From assembly GCA_016927695.1 (NCBI GenBank), contig JAFGME010000191.1, forward strand, positions 1 through 33,904: a stretch of 33,904 nt of DNA. Direction: 5' to 3'. The notes below the pieces were generated by a model. It ran no database searches. It was given only the letters and a program-made list of their open reading frames with translations, and had not been told where the DNA came from. A program made the position numbers and the translations under genes. The DNA comes from Bacteroidales bacterium (lineage in GTDB: Bacteria; Bacteroidota; Bacteroidia; Bacteroidales; JAFGHD01). Of the stretch, positions 1-9,200 are shown piece after piece. The number at the start of each line of letters is the position of its first letter. Positions within the stretch are counted from its first letter, which is position 1.

Positions 1-19
1 ATAGTAATAATTTTTTCAT
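1..19 (-). CDS. 5' edge of a leftward gene (MKKLLL..., possible signal peptide)
   Basis: On the minus strand an ATG at 19 opens the frame MKKLLL, which runs off the left edge. A Lys-Lys-Leu-Leu start is typical of a secretory or lipoprotein signal peptide. A CTTTGCA-containing box resembling the Bacteroidota -7 element (complement of 46-53) lies about 27 bp upstream, which supports a real start. Only six codons are visible, so no function can be assigned. Confidence 0.35.
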
Positions 20-45
20 CTTATTTATTTTAAAATTAATCAATG

Positions 46-53
46 CAAAGGTC
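46..53 (-). promoter_or_regulatory. Possible -7 promoter element for the left-edge gene
   Basis: The minus strand reads GACCTTTG followed by CA, a 7/8 match to the known Bacteroidota -7 consensus TAnnTTTG. It would give a leader of roughly 20 nt to the ATG at 19. I do not see a clear -33 TTTG at the usual spacing. Confidence 0.3.
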
Positions 54-103
54 AGATAATGCAGGGCGGTATGTATTACACAATTAACGAAAAGAGTTAC
101 ATG

Positions 104-120
104 ATTCACACATTGTGAAT
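104..120. repeat. Perfect 7-bp inverted repeat, operator-like
   Basis: ATTCACA-CAT-TGTGAAT is a perfect dyad with a 3-nt spacer in otherwise AT-rich non-coding DNA. It lies about 50-70 bp upstream of the putative -7 box of the leftward edge gene and about 400 bp upstream of msrBA. The position fits a dimeric regulator site for the leftward gene; this is inference from symmetry and location only. Confidence 0.35.
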
Positions 121-396
121 TGTATTGAATGACTTAAATGGCTTTTAGAGACTCTTTGAAAATATAAAATAAGCCATTGATCATATTGATTATCAAACGA
201 ATGTGGATAATAATTAAAATGGCTGACCCAAGAAAGAGAAAATATTGCCTTCGGGAAATTATGAATCCACTTGTTTACATTACCAAAAGCGGAGGAACTT
301 TATGGTTTTGCCTGAACGCTGGATTGTAAAACGAATATTTGCCTGACTTTCTTTTCATAGAAAAATGCCTGAAGATTATAAAAGATTACCCCCCAA
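121..396. other. Intergenic, no gene recognised
   Basis: This AT-rich stretch carries only very short open frames, for example 14 and 22 codons around 261-345. One of them has a GGAGG just ahead of its ATG, but neither resembles a known protein. I see no RNA gene or mobile element in it. Confidence 0.5.
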
Positions 397-425
397 TCTG
401 GGATCGTGAGGTTTAATTAAATTTG
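397..425 (+). promoter_or_regulatory. Candidate promoter for msrBA
   Basis: TAAATTTG at 418-425 matches TAnnTTTG exactly. TCTG at 397-400 is a near match to the -33 TTTG, with 17 nt between them instead of the usual 19-21. Transcription would start near 430, giving a leader of about 90 nt before the ATG at 520. Confidence 0.35.
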
Positions 426-519
426 CAAAGGCTTGATAAAAAATTTTATAAGTCAGTGCGAAACGTCAGTCACAATAATTAAAGTAATAATCAGTTTATG
501 GTTAAAAAGTACCTGAATT

Positions 520-1458
520 ATGAAATTATGGATACTCTTTTCAATCATAATGGCAACAGGACTATCTGCCTGTTCGCAGGAAAATAAAAATAATATGCAA
601 TATAACAAATTAACTCCGGAGGAAGAAAAGGTCATTCTGCACAAAGGGACAGAAAGGCCCTATTCAGGGAAATATGTCAGTTTTAATGAAGAAGGCATAT
701 ATCTCTGCAAACGATGCAATGCCCCGCTATTTAAGTCGCTGGACAAATTTGATTCTGAGTGCGGATGGCCTTCGTTTGATGATGAGATAGAGGGAGCCGT
801 CAAACGCAAGCCCGATATCGACGGGCAAAGGACGGAAATTATTTGTGCAAATTGCGGGAGCCATCTGGGGCATGTTTTTGAAGGTGAGAGGTTCACCGAA
901 AAAAATGTAAGGCATTGTGTCAATTCAATTTCTCTTCAGTTTTTACCGGTTCCACAAAAACCGGAAACAACAGATGACCTCCATGAAGCGATATTTGCAG
1001 GCGGTTGTTTTTGGGGGGTTGAATATTATATGCAAAAAGTTCCCGGGGTGATTTCTACCACTGTCGGTTACACCGGTGGCCTGAAGCCCAATCCAACTTA
1101 TGAGGAGGTTTGCTCGCACAGTTCGGGCCACATTGAGGCGGTGAAAGTTGTTTTCGACCCGGCCAAAACCTCGTTTGAAGAACTGGCCAGGTTGTTTTTC
1201 GAAATTCATGATCCCACCCAGCAGGGTGGACAGGGGCCTGATATCGGTCAACAGTACATCTCTGTAATTTTTTATATGAGCGATGATCAGAAAAAAATTT
1301 CGGAAAAACTCATCCGTATGCTAACCGATAAAGGATACAGAATAGCAACGGAACTCAGAAAAGCAACCGTTTTCTGGGAGGCTGAAAAATATCACCAGGA
1401 TTATTACCTGAAAAACGGGGCCTTGCCTTATTGCCATGCTTATAAGAAAAGATTTTAG
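520..1458 (+). CDS. msrBA: Bifunctional peptide methionine sulfoxide reductase MsrB-MsrA, lipoprotein
   Basis: Reduces protein methionine R- and S-sulfoxides, repairing oxidised proteins in the cell envelope. Residues 1-18 are a lipoprotein signal ending in LSAC, with C18 as the lipidated cysteine. The MsrB domain spans about 27-145: zinc pairs CKRC (63-66) and CANC (109-112), the CGWPSF motif at 81-86, and the catalytic cysteine C133 in RHCVNS. The MsrA domain spans about 154-310, with GCFWG containing the nucleophile C163, then GYTGG and a C-terminal HQDY. The B-then-A order is the reverse of the PilB-type MsrA-MsrB arrangement. There is no thioredoxin domain, so an outside reductant is needed. 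The gene appears monocistronic. Both active sites look intact. Confidence 0.93.
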   Translation: MKLWILFSIIMATGLSACSQENKNNMQYNKLTPEEEKVILHKGTERPYSGKYVSFNEEGIYLCKRCNAPLFKSLDKFDSECGWPSFDDEIEGAVKRKPDIDGQRTEIICANCGSHLGHVFEGERFTEKNVRHCVNSISLQFLPVPQKPETTDDLHEAIFAGGCFWGVEYYMQKVPGVISTTVGYTGGLKPNPTYEEVCSHSSGHIEAVKVVFDPAKTSFEELARLFFEIHDPTQQGGQGPDIGQQYISVIFYMSDDQKKISEKLIRMLTDKGYRIATELRKATVFWEAEKYHQDYYLKNGALPYCHAYKKRF

Positions 1459-1770
1459 CAAAATATTTGTATTTAAAAAAAATATGTACTTTTATTGCCG
1501 TACAAATCATTGGACAGATAATCAGTGCTGCAATTTGCGAAAGCGCCGCTAAAAACAAGCAGTTGCCTGATTTTTTTCAATTGAATATTCAGGCGTGAGT
1601 TAAATGGCACTTTCTCAATAAAAAAAGATATATTGCAAAAATGCATACAACCGTATGCCGTTTTGTTTTGTCTTGGCTGCACTATGATAATTTTTATCCA
1701 ATGTGATTAAGTAAACTTGAAATATTAACAATTTATATCAAAATTCACAATCTACTAAATCTTTCATATT
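1459..1770. other. Intergenic, AT-rich, with one hairpin candidate
   Basis: No coding gene is supported here. An inverted repeat GCCTGA (1565-1570) / TCAGGC (1589-1594) encloses the palindrome TTCAATTGAA, so the RNA could fold, but there is no U-tract after it. A loose TAATTTTT box at 1688-1695 could be part of the promoter for the downstream epimerase-like gene; the match is imperfect. Confidence 0.4.
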
Positions 1771-2514
1771 ATGATTACTCATTTTACAGGAAACGTGCCT
1801 TTCATTACAAAGGATCAGATGATCGAAGTGGACCATCAGATGGGCGAGAAATTTAACATCGATCTTTTTCAGATGATGGAAAATGCCGGATTAAACCTCG
1901 CTGTGCTTGCACGTGAAATTTTTCTTAAAGGTGACACTGAAAAGGAAGTACTTGTATTTGCAGGCGCAGGAGCCAACGGTGGCGGCGCTATGGTTGCAGC
2001 TCGCAGACTCAGAAATTGGGGCTATCCGGTGAAAATCGTTCTTGCCGCCAATGAAAAAAAACTCAGACCTGTCACGAAAAGGCAGCACACCATTGCCACA
2101 CAGCTCAACATCCCGTTTGTGGCAGATGTCAGCAAAAACACTGCGCTGATCCTTGACGGAATCATCGGCTACAATGTGGCCGGCACTCCGACAGGCCCGG
2201 CAGCAAAGGGCATTAAGATGATCAATGATGCCACGGTGCCTGTGTTGGCATTGGATTGCCCTTCAGGTCTTGATCTGGCCACCGGTAAACCGGCAACCCC
2301 GACAGTGAAAGCAAAAGCAACCATGACATTGGGGATTCCCAAAAAAGGCCTTTTCAAAATGACCGGATCAAAATTTATCGGGGATATTTTTGTTGCAGAT
2401 ATCGGTATCCCGCCTGAAGTATATGATCAGTTCGGCATTAAAAAAGATCATATTGCAAAACTATTCGCAGGAAACACTGTCGTAAAAGTTAACCGGCTGG
2501 TGGTATTCGGATAA
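1771..2514 (+). CDS. nnrE: YjeF_N-domain protein, NAD(P)H-hydrate epimerase-like
   Basis: The protein is 247 aa and fills a single YjeF_N (NnrE/AIBP) domain. The C-terminal ADP-dependent dehydratase domain found in many bacterial NnrE-NnrD fusions is absent. NnrE enzymes interconvert the R and S forms of hydrated NAD(P)H so that the dehydratase can repair them. The fold is supported by a nucleotide-binding glycine loop near residue 65 and by ALDCPSGLD, which corresponds to the VDIPSGLD active-site motif and keeps its Asp. The loop is GANGGGA where the canonical family has GNNGGDG, so an Asn and the Asp are replaced. This may be a divergent subfamily with altered activity. It is convergent with actF. 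Family assignment is firm; the exact reaction is less certain. Confidence 0.75.
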   Translation: MITHFTGNVPFITKDQMIEVDHQMGEKFNIDLFQMMENAGLNLAVLAREIFLKGDTEKEVLVFAGAGANGGGAMVAARRLRNWGYPVKIVLAANEKKLRPVTKRQHTIATQLNIPFVADVSKNTALILDGIIGYNVAGTPTGPAAKGIKMINDATVPVLALDCPSGLDLATGKPATPTVKAKATMTLGIPKKGLFKMTGSKFIGDIFVADIGIPPEVYDQFGIKKDHIAKLFAGNTVVKVNRLVVFG

Positions 2515-2535
2515 TGCACCACTGCATTATTGCAG
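2512..2535. terminator. Two overlapping hairpins between convergent genes
   Basis: TAATGCA (2512-2518) pairs with TGCATTA (2523-2529) around a 4-nt loop, starting at the nnrE stop codon. An alternative hairpin CTGCA-TTAT-TGCAG occupies 2522-2535, and the two are mutually exclusive. They lie in the 52-bp gap between the convergent stops of nnrE and actF, where a bidirectional terminator would be expected. No clear U-tract follows, so intrinsic termination is only a possibility. Confidence 0.3.
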
Positions 2536-2566
2536 AAGATCAAATAAAACTCTTTGCTGAATCAGG

Positions 2567-3748
2567 CTAATGCTCTGAGTGCCGGAGGCTTTCCGTAAGG
2601 TAAGGATGGTGCTGTGGTATAAGTATGCCCCTGCCCAGTGTATACGCAGTAACATACAGGTAAAACCCCGCAAAACCCAGGAACATTCCTATTTCGGTGA
2701 AGCCAATTTTAAGGTCCCCTACCGTACCCGGCATGATCTGTTCAAAAAGGTCGGTCCACAGGCCGATCAGTAAAAATACCACCACTATGCCCAGAACGGT
2801 TTTTTTCCTGGCAAAATAGTTGGAAAGAAGTACAACAAAGGGGACAGCCCAGTTCAATATAAGGTTAAGGTAAAAAAGGATTCCCCAGGCGCCTTGTGTG
2901 CGTTTGACAAAGTACACGATTTCTTCCGGAATGTTGGCATACCAGATCAGCAGGTATTGCGAAAACCAGAAGTAGGCCCACATGATCGAAAGGATAAAAA
3001 TGTATTTTGAAAAGTCATGCCAATGGGCATTTCCTGTAAATGTAAAATAGCCGTAATGATGCAGCACAACAACCAGAAGCACGATCAGCGCTGAACCATG
3101 GAAGAAAGCGCTTACAAAGTTCTTGAGAGAAAAGATGGTACTGTACCAAACGGGTTCCAGAGTCATGATCCAGTCGAAAGAAGCTACGGAGAAGGTCAGT
3201 GCAAGTGTGAATATATACACCCTGGAAAAAAACTCGCTTTTCCGGTGATGTTCCAGGCCGCCTTCTAAGTCTTCCTTTAATGAAAGCCTTCTCAGAATAA
3301 GGGTGAATACAATCCAGCTTGCCAGTATCACCACCATCCTGATAATAAAAAAGGGAAGATTCAGATAAGGTTCCTTATGATGCAGAATGTGAAGTGCATG
3401 GTCGTCGAAGCCTTTTTCCTCAGGGTTGAACCAGGGATACAGGTAATTCACTCCAGGCAGAAGAAGCAGCATGATCACGGCTCCCGGCAGGATATAGGCT
3501 GCCATGGCTTCGGGTATCCGTTTGAAAGCAGACGACCATCCCGACCGGGTGATGTTCTGCAGGCTAAGGAAGAAGGATGCCCCTATGGCCAGACTTAAAA
3601 AATAAAAATTATTCAGCAGCAGGTTTGCCCAAAAGCGTCCCGGGTGTGAGATGTAGCCAACTACGATGGCAACGATACCCATTGCCATGAAAAAAAAGGT
3701 GATATACTTCAGAGCGGGTTTGAATACAAATTGATTATCCATGGACAT
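2567..3748 (-). CDS. actF: Alternative complex III subunit ActF (NrfD-like quinol-binding membrane subunit 2)
   Basis: Integral membrane subunit of alternative complex III, homologous to ActC and to the NrfD/PsrC family. It has about ten hydrophobic segments spread over the length, from the VFKPALKYITFFF region to the YVTAYTLGRG region near the C-terminus. The ORF track extends to 3841, but the first 31 residues of that ORF lie inside actE. The start MSMDNQ at 3748 lies 16 bp after the actE stop and has an AAGG just upstream; MDNQ at 3742 is the alternative. It is the last gene of actABCDEF. The next gene is convergent, so no oxidase gene is attached. Confidence 0.88.
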   Translation of the reverse strand: MSMDNQFVFKPALKYITFFFMAMGIVAIVVGYISHPGRFWANLLLNNFYFLSLAIGASFFLSLQNITRSGWSSAFKRIPEAMAAYILPGAVIMLLLLPGVNYLYPWFNPEEKGFDDHALHILHHKEPYLNLPFFIIRMVVILASWIVFTLILRRLSLKEDLEGGLEHHRKSEFFSRVYIFTLALTFSVASFDWIMTLEPVWYSTIFSLKNFVSAFFHGSALIVLLVVVLHHYGYFTFTGNAHWHDFSKYIFILSIMWAYFWFSQYLLIWYANIPEEIVYFVKRTQGAWGILFYLNLILNWAVPFVVLLSNYFARKKTVLGIVVVFLLIGLWTDLFEQIMPGTVGDLKIGFTEIGMFLGFAGFYLYVTAYTLGRGILIPQHHPYLTESLRHSEH

Positions 3749-3764
3749 TGCCTTATTTTTCAAG

Positions 3765-4349
3765 TTAAAGACTTTCTTTAAAATTATTCCTGATATAAAG
3801 GATGATCTTCCATCTGTTTTCCGGGCTGATTTGCGCACCATGGGGTCCCATAAGGCCTGAAAGCGAGCCCAATGTGATCACATGAAATATTTCTCCGTCG
3901 GGTTTGTCTTTTACGTAATTATCGTTCAATGCTCTGGGTTTGGCAGTAAACAAATTGCCCGTATAGAGGTTTCCGTCACCTCCTCCGGATATCCCGTGGC
4001 AGAGTGCACAATAAATATCGTATTGCAGTTTTCCTGTGGATATGTCCGTTTCATTAACATCCAGTGGATTTGTCAGATCCAGGCCTGCCCTTACCTGGTC
4101 TTCGAATGTCCTCTTGTACTGATAAGGAATGATCCCTGCCGGCACTGTTCCTTCCACAGGCATCTGTTGTGTAATGCTGTCTGCAAAATTGGGATTTTCA
4201 GTATATGTTTCATAAGCCTCTGAATAGGCCATATCCGGCATGTAGGCCCATCCGGGGTGATTTTCGCTGTGCCGGCACGAAAACGCCGCCAGCAACATCA
4301 TGATTGCCAAAGCTTTCCGGAATACCATACAGGGTGTATTTAAATTCAT
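3765..4349 (-). CDS. actE: Alternative complex III subunit ActE, monoheme cytochrome c lipoprotein
   Basis: Periplasmic monoheme cytochrome c subunit of alternative complex III, thought to carry electrons outward from the complex. A single heme motif CALCH is followed by the GGGDG stretch and a C-terminal Met-containing region (SGLMGPHG) typical of class I cytochromes. The N-terminus from MNLNTPC is a signal peptide ending in AAFSC, consistent with lipid anchoring. The ORF track begins at 4400, but that overlaps actD by about 40 bp; the ATG at 4349, 10 bp after the actD stop, is preferred, and 4328 is a second option. Neither has a strong ribosome-binding site, so translational coupling to actD is likely. 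Confidence 0.85.
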   Translation of the reverse strand: MNLNTPCMVFRKALAIMMLLAAFSCRHSENHPGWAYMPDMAYSEAYETYTENPNFADSITQQMPVEGTVPAGIIPYQYKRTFEDQVRAGLDLTNPLDVNETDISTGKLQYDIYCALCHGISGGGDGNLYTGNLFTAKPRALNDNYVKDKPDGEIFHVITLGSLSGLMGPHGAQISPENRWKIILYIRNNFKESL

Positions 4350-4359
4350 TTCAACTGTA

Positions 4360-4893
4360 TTAAAAGGGTTCTTTGATTTTTTCAACGATTTCCATTTCAT
4401 CCACTTTCAGAGCCCCGCCTGCGGTCATAATCCTTTCAGCTTCCGCAGTATCAATGTCATCGGTCTTTTCAAGTATGATGATGAACCGGTCGTCGGAAAT
4501 ACCTTCATATTCAAAATGGGGTTTTGCACCCGGACCTTTTTTTTCTCTGAGAAAAAAGAGGGTTATGGCAGAAACGGCAGTAATGTTGATCACCATCACA
4601 AAAATGACGATCACAAACGACAGTGTGTTTTGCGGTTTACCCCCAAAAACCAGCGGATAATTCACCACCGAAGTCCAGTATAGAAAACCGAAAGTAATGA
4701 GCAGTGCAAAAAGGCCTGAAACAAAAGCGGTTGCAGGCAACCTGGTTTTCAGTTTCAGTTCGTCAAATACTTTATGGATGGGAAACGGGCTGATGACATC
4801 GGCTATTGGGATATTTTTCTCCCGGATGGAGCGAATAGCGCCCAACAGTTTATCTTCGTCATCAAAAACCCCGATTATTCTGATTCTGTTCAT
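4360..4893 (-). CDS. actD: Alternative complex III subunit ActD (DUF3341)
   Basis: A 177-aa membrane subunit of alternative complex III. The N-terminal ~60 residues form a soluble DUF3341 domain (IIGVFDDEDKLLGAI). Two transmembrane helices follow, around residues 58-80 and 90-115, and then a short cytoplasmic tail. ActD helps hold the membrane module together and has no known cofactor. It begins 6 bp after the actC stop and ends 10 bp before actE, in the standard actCDE order. Confidence 0.9.
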   Translation of the reverse strand: MNRIRIIGVFDDEDKLLGAIRSIREKNIPIADVISPFPIHKVFDELKLKTRLPATAFVSGLFALLITFGFLYWTSVVNYPLVFGGKPQNTLSFVIVIFVMVINITAVSAITLFFLREKKGPGAKPHFEYEGISDDRFIIILEKTDDIDTAEAERIMTAGGALKVDEMEIVEKIKEPF

Positions 4894-4899
4894 TTGCCC

Positions 4900-6255
4900 T
4901 TATTTTTTGCCGGTGTCTTTTAAAATTGATTTCAATTCACTTATGGCCATCATGGGGATAAACCTGATAAACAGCAGAACGCCGATCCCGAATATCCCGA
5001 TTGTTCCCAAATAGGTACCTATCTCAACAAGGGTCGGTTTGTAGTCAGCCCAGTTGGAGGGCAGGAAATCCTTTGAGAGGGAAGTGACAATAATAACAAA
5101 CCTCTCAAACCACATTCCGATGTTGATGATGATGGAGATGATGAATACGAGGGTCAGATTTTTACGTACCTTTTTAAACCAGAACAGCTGAGGAATGATG
5201 GCGTTGCATGTAACCATTGCCCAGAAAGCGAAGGTATAATCGCCCCTGATCCTGTTGTGAAAGAAGGTGTACAGCTCACCTTCCAAACCTGAGTACCAGG
5301 CGATAAAAATTTCCGTGGCGTAAGCTGTACCCATGATCAGGCTGATGAAGGTAAGTATCCGTCCAATGGCATCCATGTGTCCGTCGGTGACATAATCCTG
5401 GAATTTAAAAACTTTCCGGATGATGATCATGAGGGTAAGCACCATGGCAAAACCGGAAAAGATAGCTCCGACCACAAAGTAAGGTGGAAAAACCGTAGTG
5501 TGCCATCCGGCCATAACGGAGGTGGCAAAATCCATAGATACGATAGAATGAACGGCAATCACAAGCGGAGCAGCCAGCCCGCCCAGGATCAGTGCAGTGG
5601 TTTCGAACCTCAGCCATGACCTTGCCGAACCCACCCACCCAAAGCTCATGAAGGCGAAGACAGCCTTCTTTATTTTGGATTTGGCCCTGTCCCTCACCGT
5701 GGCCAGATCAGGAATCATGCCGATGTACCAGAAAGTAGCCGAGGCTAAGAAATAGGTGCTGATGGCCACCACATCCCAAAAAAGGGGGGAGTTGAAATTG
5801 ACCCATAAAGGCCCGCGGGAATTGGGGTAGGGAAAAATAAAAAAGCCAAGCCACAGTCTTCCCATGTGTAAGAGCGGGTACAATCCGGCACATACCACAG
5901 CAACCACGGTCATAGCTTCAGCGGCCCTGTTGATGGATGTCCGCCACTTCTGCCTCAGGATCAGCAGAAAAATGGAAAAAGCCGTTCCGGCATGGCCGAT
6001 GCCGATCCACCACACAAAATTGATGATACCCCAGCCCCAGCCTACCGAATTATTGACTCCCCAGGAGCCTATCCCGACAGTAACGGTAGTGTAAATGGCC
6101 CAAAGTCCAAAAAGCAGCGCCCCGAAAAACACAGAAAGGGCAATATACCACCACAAAGGAATGCTCCGTTCCTGCGGACTCAGTATGTCATTTGTGATCT
6201 GCCCGTAGGTTTTGTTGCCTTCGATTAATACGCCTCTGACTTTAGTGTTGTACAT
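4900..6255 (-). CDS. actC: Alternative complex III subunit ActC (NrfD-like quinol-binding membrane subunit 1)
   Basis: Polytopic membrane subunit of the NrfD/PsrC family and the main quinol-oxidation subunit candidate in alternative complex III. At 451 aa with about ten hydrophobic helices it has the usual family length. Recognisable features are the cytoplasmic N-terminus with QITNDIL, a first helix starting at PLWWYIALSV, and the WWIGIGHAGT stretch that is highly conserved in ActC. It begins 26 bp after the actB stop and is followed at 6 bp by actD. Confidence 0.93.
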   Translation of the reverse strand: MYNTKVRGVLIEGNKTYGQITNDILSPQERSIPLWWYIALSVFFGALLFGLWAIYTTVTVGIGSWGVNNSVGWGWGIINFVWWIGIGHAGTAFSIFLLILRQKWRTSINRAAEAMTVVAVVCAGLYPLLHMGRLWLGFFIFPYPNSRGPLWVNFNSPLFWDVVAISTYFLASATFWYIGMIPDLATVRDRAKSKIKKAVFAFMSFGWVGSARSWLRFETTALILGGLAAPLVIAVHSIVSMDFATSVMAGWHTTVFPPYFVVGAIFSGFAMVLTLMIIIRKVFKFQDYVTDGHMDAIGRILTFISLIMGTAYATEIFIAWYSGLEGELYTFFHNRIRGDYTFAFWAMVTCNAIIPQLFWFKKVRKNLTLVFIISIIINIGMWFERFVIIVTSLSKDFLPSNWADYKPTLVEIGTYLGTIGIFGIGVLLFIRFIPMMAISELKSILKDTGKK

Positions 6256-6281
6256 ATCCTATGTTTGATTTTCACAGATTA

Positions 6282-9200
6282 TTAAGAATGATGGTCATCA
6301 TTTTTCCCGTCCGTAACATCCCGGTTCCTTATCCTGGTAAGGTAAGCCACCGAAGACAATGTGTGGAGTTCTTCCAGAAGATGATACATCCTGGGGTCGC
6401 TATAAAAGCCTGATATGGCGCTCTCCTTATCGTTCCTGTCACCAAAAACAAGGGCTTTGGAAGGGCATGCCTGGACACAGGCAGGTTTAATTTCTCCATC
6501 CTCAAGAAAACGTCCATCCTTTTTGGCTTCCAGCTTTTGCTCCTGTATTCTTTGCACGCAGAAGGAGCATTTTTCGACCACCCCTCTTGATCTGACGGTC
6601 ACATCCGGGTTCAACACCATTTTGCTCAGATCCTCATTGAAATTATAATCAAAATTGTCGTTATTGGAAAACTGAAACCAGTTAAAACGCCTTACCCTGT
6701 AAGGGCAGTTATTCATGCAGTACCTTGTTCCGATGCACCGGTTGTAAGCCATCTGGTTGAGGCCTTCCTTGCTGTGAGGAGTAGCTGCCACAGGGCAAAC
6801 GTTTTCACATGGGGCATTATCGCAGTGCTGGCACATGACAGGCTGAAAAACCACTTCCGGATTTTCAGGTTCCAGGTTGGAAAATTCTTCCGGGCCCATT
6901 TTATCGGGTTCAACGGTAGAAAAATAGCGATCGATCCTCAGCCAGTGCATGATGCGGCGGTTCCTGACCTGCTCCTTCCCTATCACAGCAATATTATTTT
7001 CTGCCTGACATGCGATAACGCAAGCGCTGCAACCGATACACCTGTTGAGGTCTACTCCCAGCCCCCAGTGAAATCCGTCGTAAACCGGTTTCTGATAAAG
7101 GGTGACAGCATTTTTCTCATTGATCGCATGCATTTCGTTCCCGGAATCAGGATGTTCAGCCCATTTGCCCAGCACCGTTTCCCTGATCAACGGCCTTCCT
7201 TCAGCGGAATGATGTGTCTGGGTGGTGGCCAGATTATACTTTTTCCCAGTTTTTTCGATGATCAGAGGAATGCCCGAGTATCTCAGGGTTGAATTTTTAT
7301 ACTCAGCCAGGCCAAATACATTCTTTCCGATGCCGTCAGCCACTTTCCCTGTTCCGGTTCTTCCATAACCCAGGGCAATGGAAGCCGTGCCGTGGGGTTG
7401 CCCGGGCTGAAGAAGAACAGGCAGTTCAATGGCGCCATTGATAAGGACAACATCCTCATATTCAATGCCCTGCTCTCCGGCATATAAAGGAGAAATGGCA
7501 AGGTAATTGTCCCATACCGCCTTGGAAACCGGATCGGGCAATTCCTGAAGCCAGGGATTATTTGCATGCTTACCGCTTCCGATCCCTACCTTTTCATACA
7601 AAACCAGCTCCAGTCCGTTTCCGGCAGGCACATCCGGGCTCATAGCCGTCATCGAAGCGCTGAAAAAACCATGGTTGAATACATATGACCCTGCGTTATC
7701 CGGGTCGGGTTCAAAAATCCCTTCCTGCAAAGTATGCAGCCAGAAATCCTCAAAACCGGTGTATTTATCCTGCACAGGAAACATATTCTCTTTCCAGAAA
7801 TCCTTCAGATACGCATGGTAGTCAGGCTGCATTCCCGCCCAGGTCATAAAAGTTTCCTGGGCCTGCCTTGTGTCGAAAAAATTCCTGATGCAGGGCTGGG
7901 CAAGGCTGAATATTCCGGCGCCGGGCTCAGCATCATTCCAGGATTCGAGATAGTGATGATCGGGACAGATGTAATCTGCATGTGCAGTGGTTTCATTGCC
8001 GGCTTCAGCGATGGCAACACTGAGTTTCAGATTCTTCATCCCTGACAGGAATTTTTCAGGATCATGATAATGGTAAAGGGGATTCACATGATGCAGGATC
8101 AGGGCTTCGATCTCACCATGATTCATTCTTTCCACGAAATCTTCCACCGCTTTGTCGGTTCCCTGTTTGATAAGTATCCTGCAGTTCAGATCAATGGTAT
8201 GGCCATAATTCCCCAGAAGAAGATTGATACCTGCAACCAGAGTCTGGATATCCGGATCATTGGTGCCGGAAACTACAATGGATTCGCCCCTGTGGTCCCA
8301 CAGGTCGTCAACCAGTGTGGAGATGTCTGCTGAAGTCGAGGGGTTGCCGTAATTGGCGCTGCCTGCCTTTACAGCCAGCTCGTTATACAGGTTCATAAGC
8401 AGGTTTTTCTCCTGCGAAGGTTTGATTCCACGGCGGTAATCTGCATTGCTGCCGGTAAGTGAAAGACAGGATTCGAACTGGTAATGTTTTGACATCTGCT
8501 TTTTATCGCCGCCAATCTCACGTGACAGGCCGTACCGATAGGCAAAGCTGACCGGGGAAAGCCAGGTACCCAGAAAATCGGCATTGAAGCCGGCAATTAC
8601 CCTGGCTTTGTCGAAACGGTAATCAGGCAGCCCTTTCCCTCCGAACAAAGCGCCGGTCACCATCACTGAAGCGGAATAGGATACCGGATCGTAAAAAATA
8701 ATTTCGGTCATGGGATATACCTGTCTGAAACTCTCCAGAATTTTCAAGGTGGAAGGACTGATGACCGTTGAGGAAAGTATTGCGATCTTTCTTCCGGAAT
8801 CATTGGCGGATTTGAGTTTGGCCATGATTTCCGAATCTGATGTCTGCCAGTCGGTTTTCGCCCCATCCTTTGCAGGATATTGAAGGCGGGCGCTGTCATA
8901 AAGATTGAGCACCGATGCCTGAATACGGGCGCCTGTACCTCCGTGCGTCAGGGACGACAATTCATTGCCTTCGATTTTGATGGGTCTGCCGTCTCTCACC
9001 TTAACCACTACCGGGCAATACTCATCGCCGTCATAAAACGTTGAAGCATAATAACTTGATATTCCGGGGGTAATTTCTTCCGGCTTATTGAGATAGGGAA
9101 TGGCTTTCCTCACCGGCTGCTCGCAACTTTGTGCAAGTGTGGCATAACCCACTGAAAAACCAAGCATTTTGAGAAAATCACGCCGGCTGGCCTTCAGGCT

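Noticed and set aside
261-345. Short ORFs of 22 and 14 codons, one preceded by GGAGG
   Set aside because: Too short, overlapping in different frames, with no recognisable product. Strong Shine-Dalgarno use is not typical of Bacteroidota.
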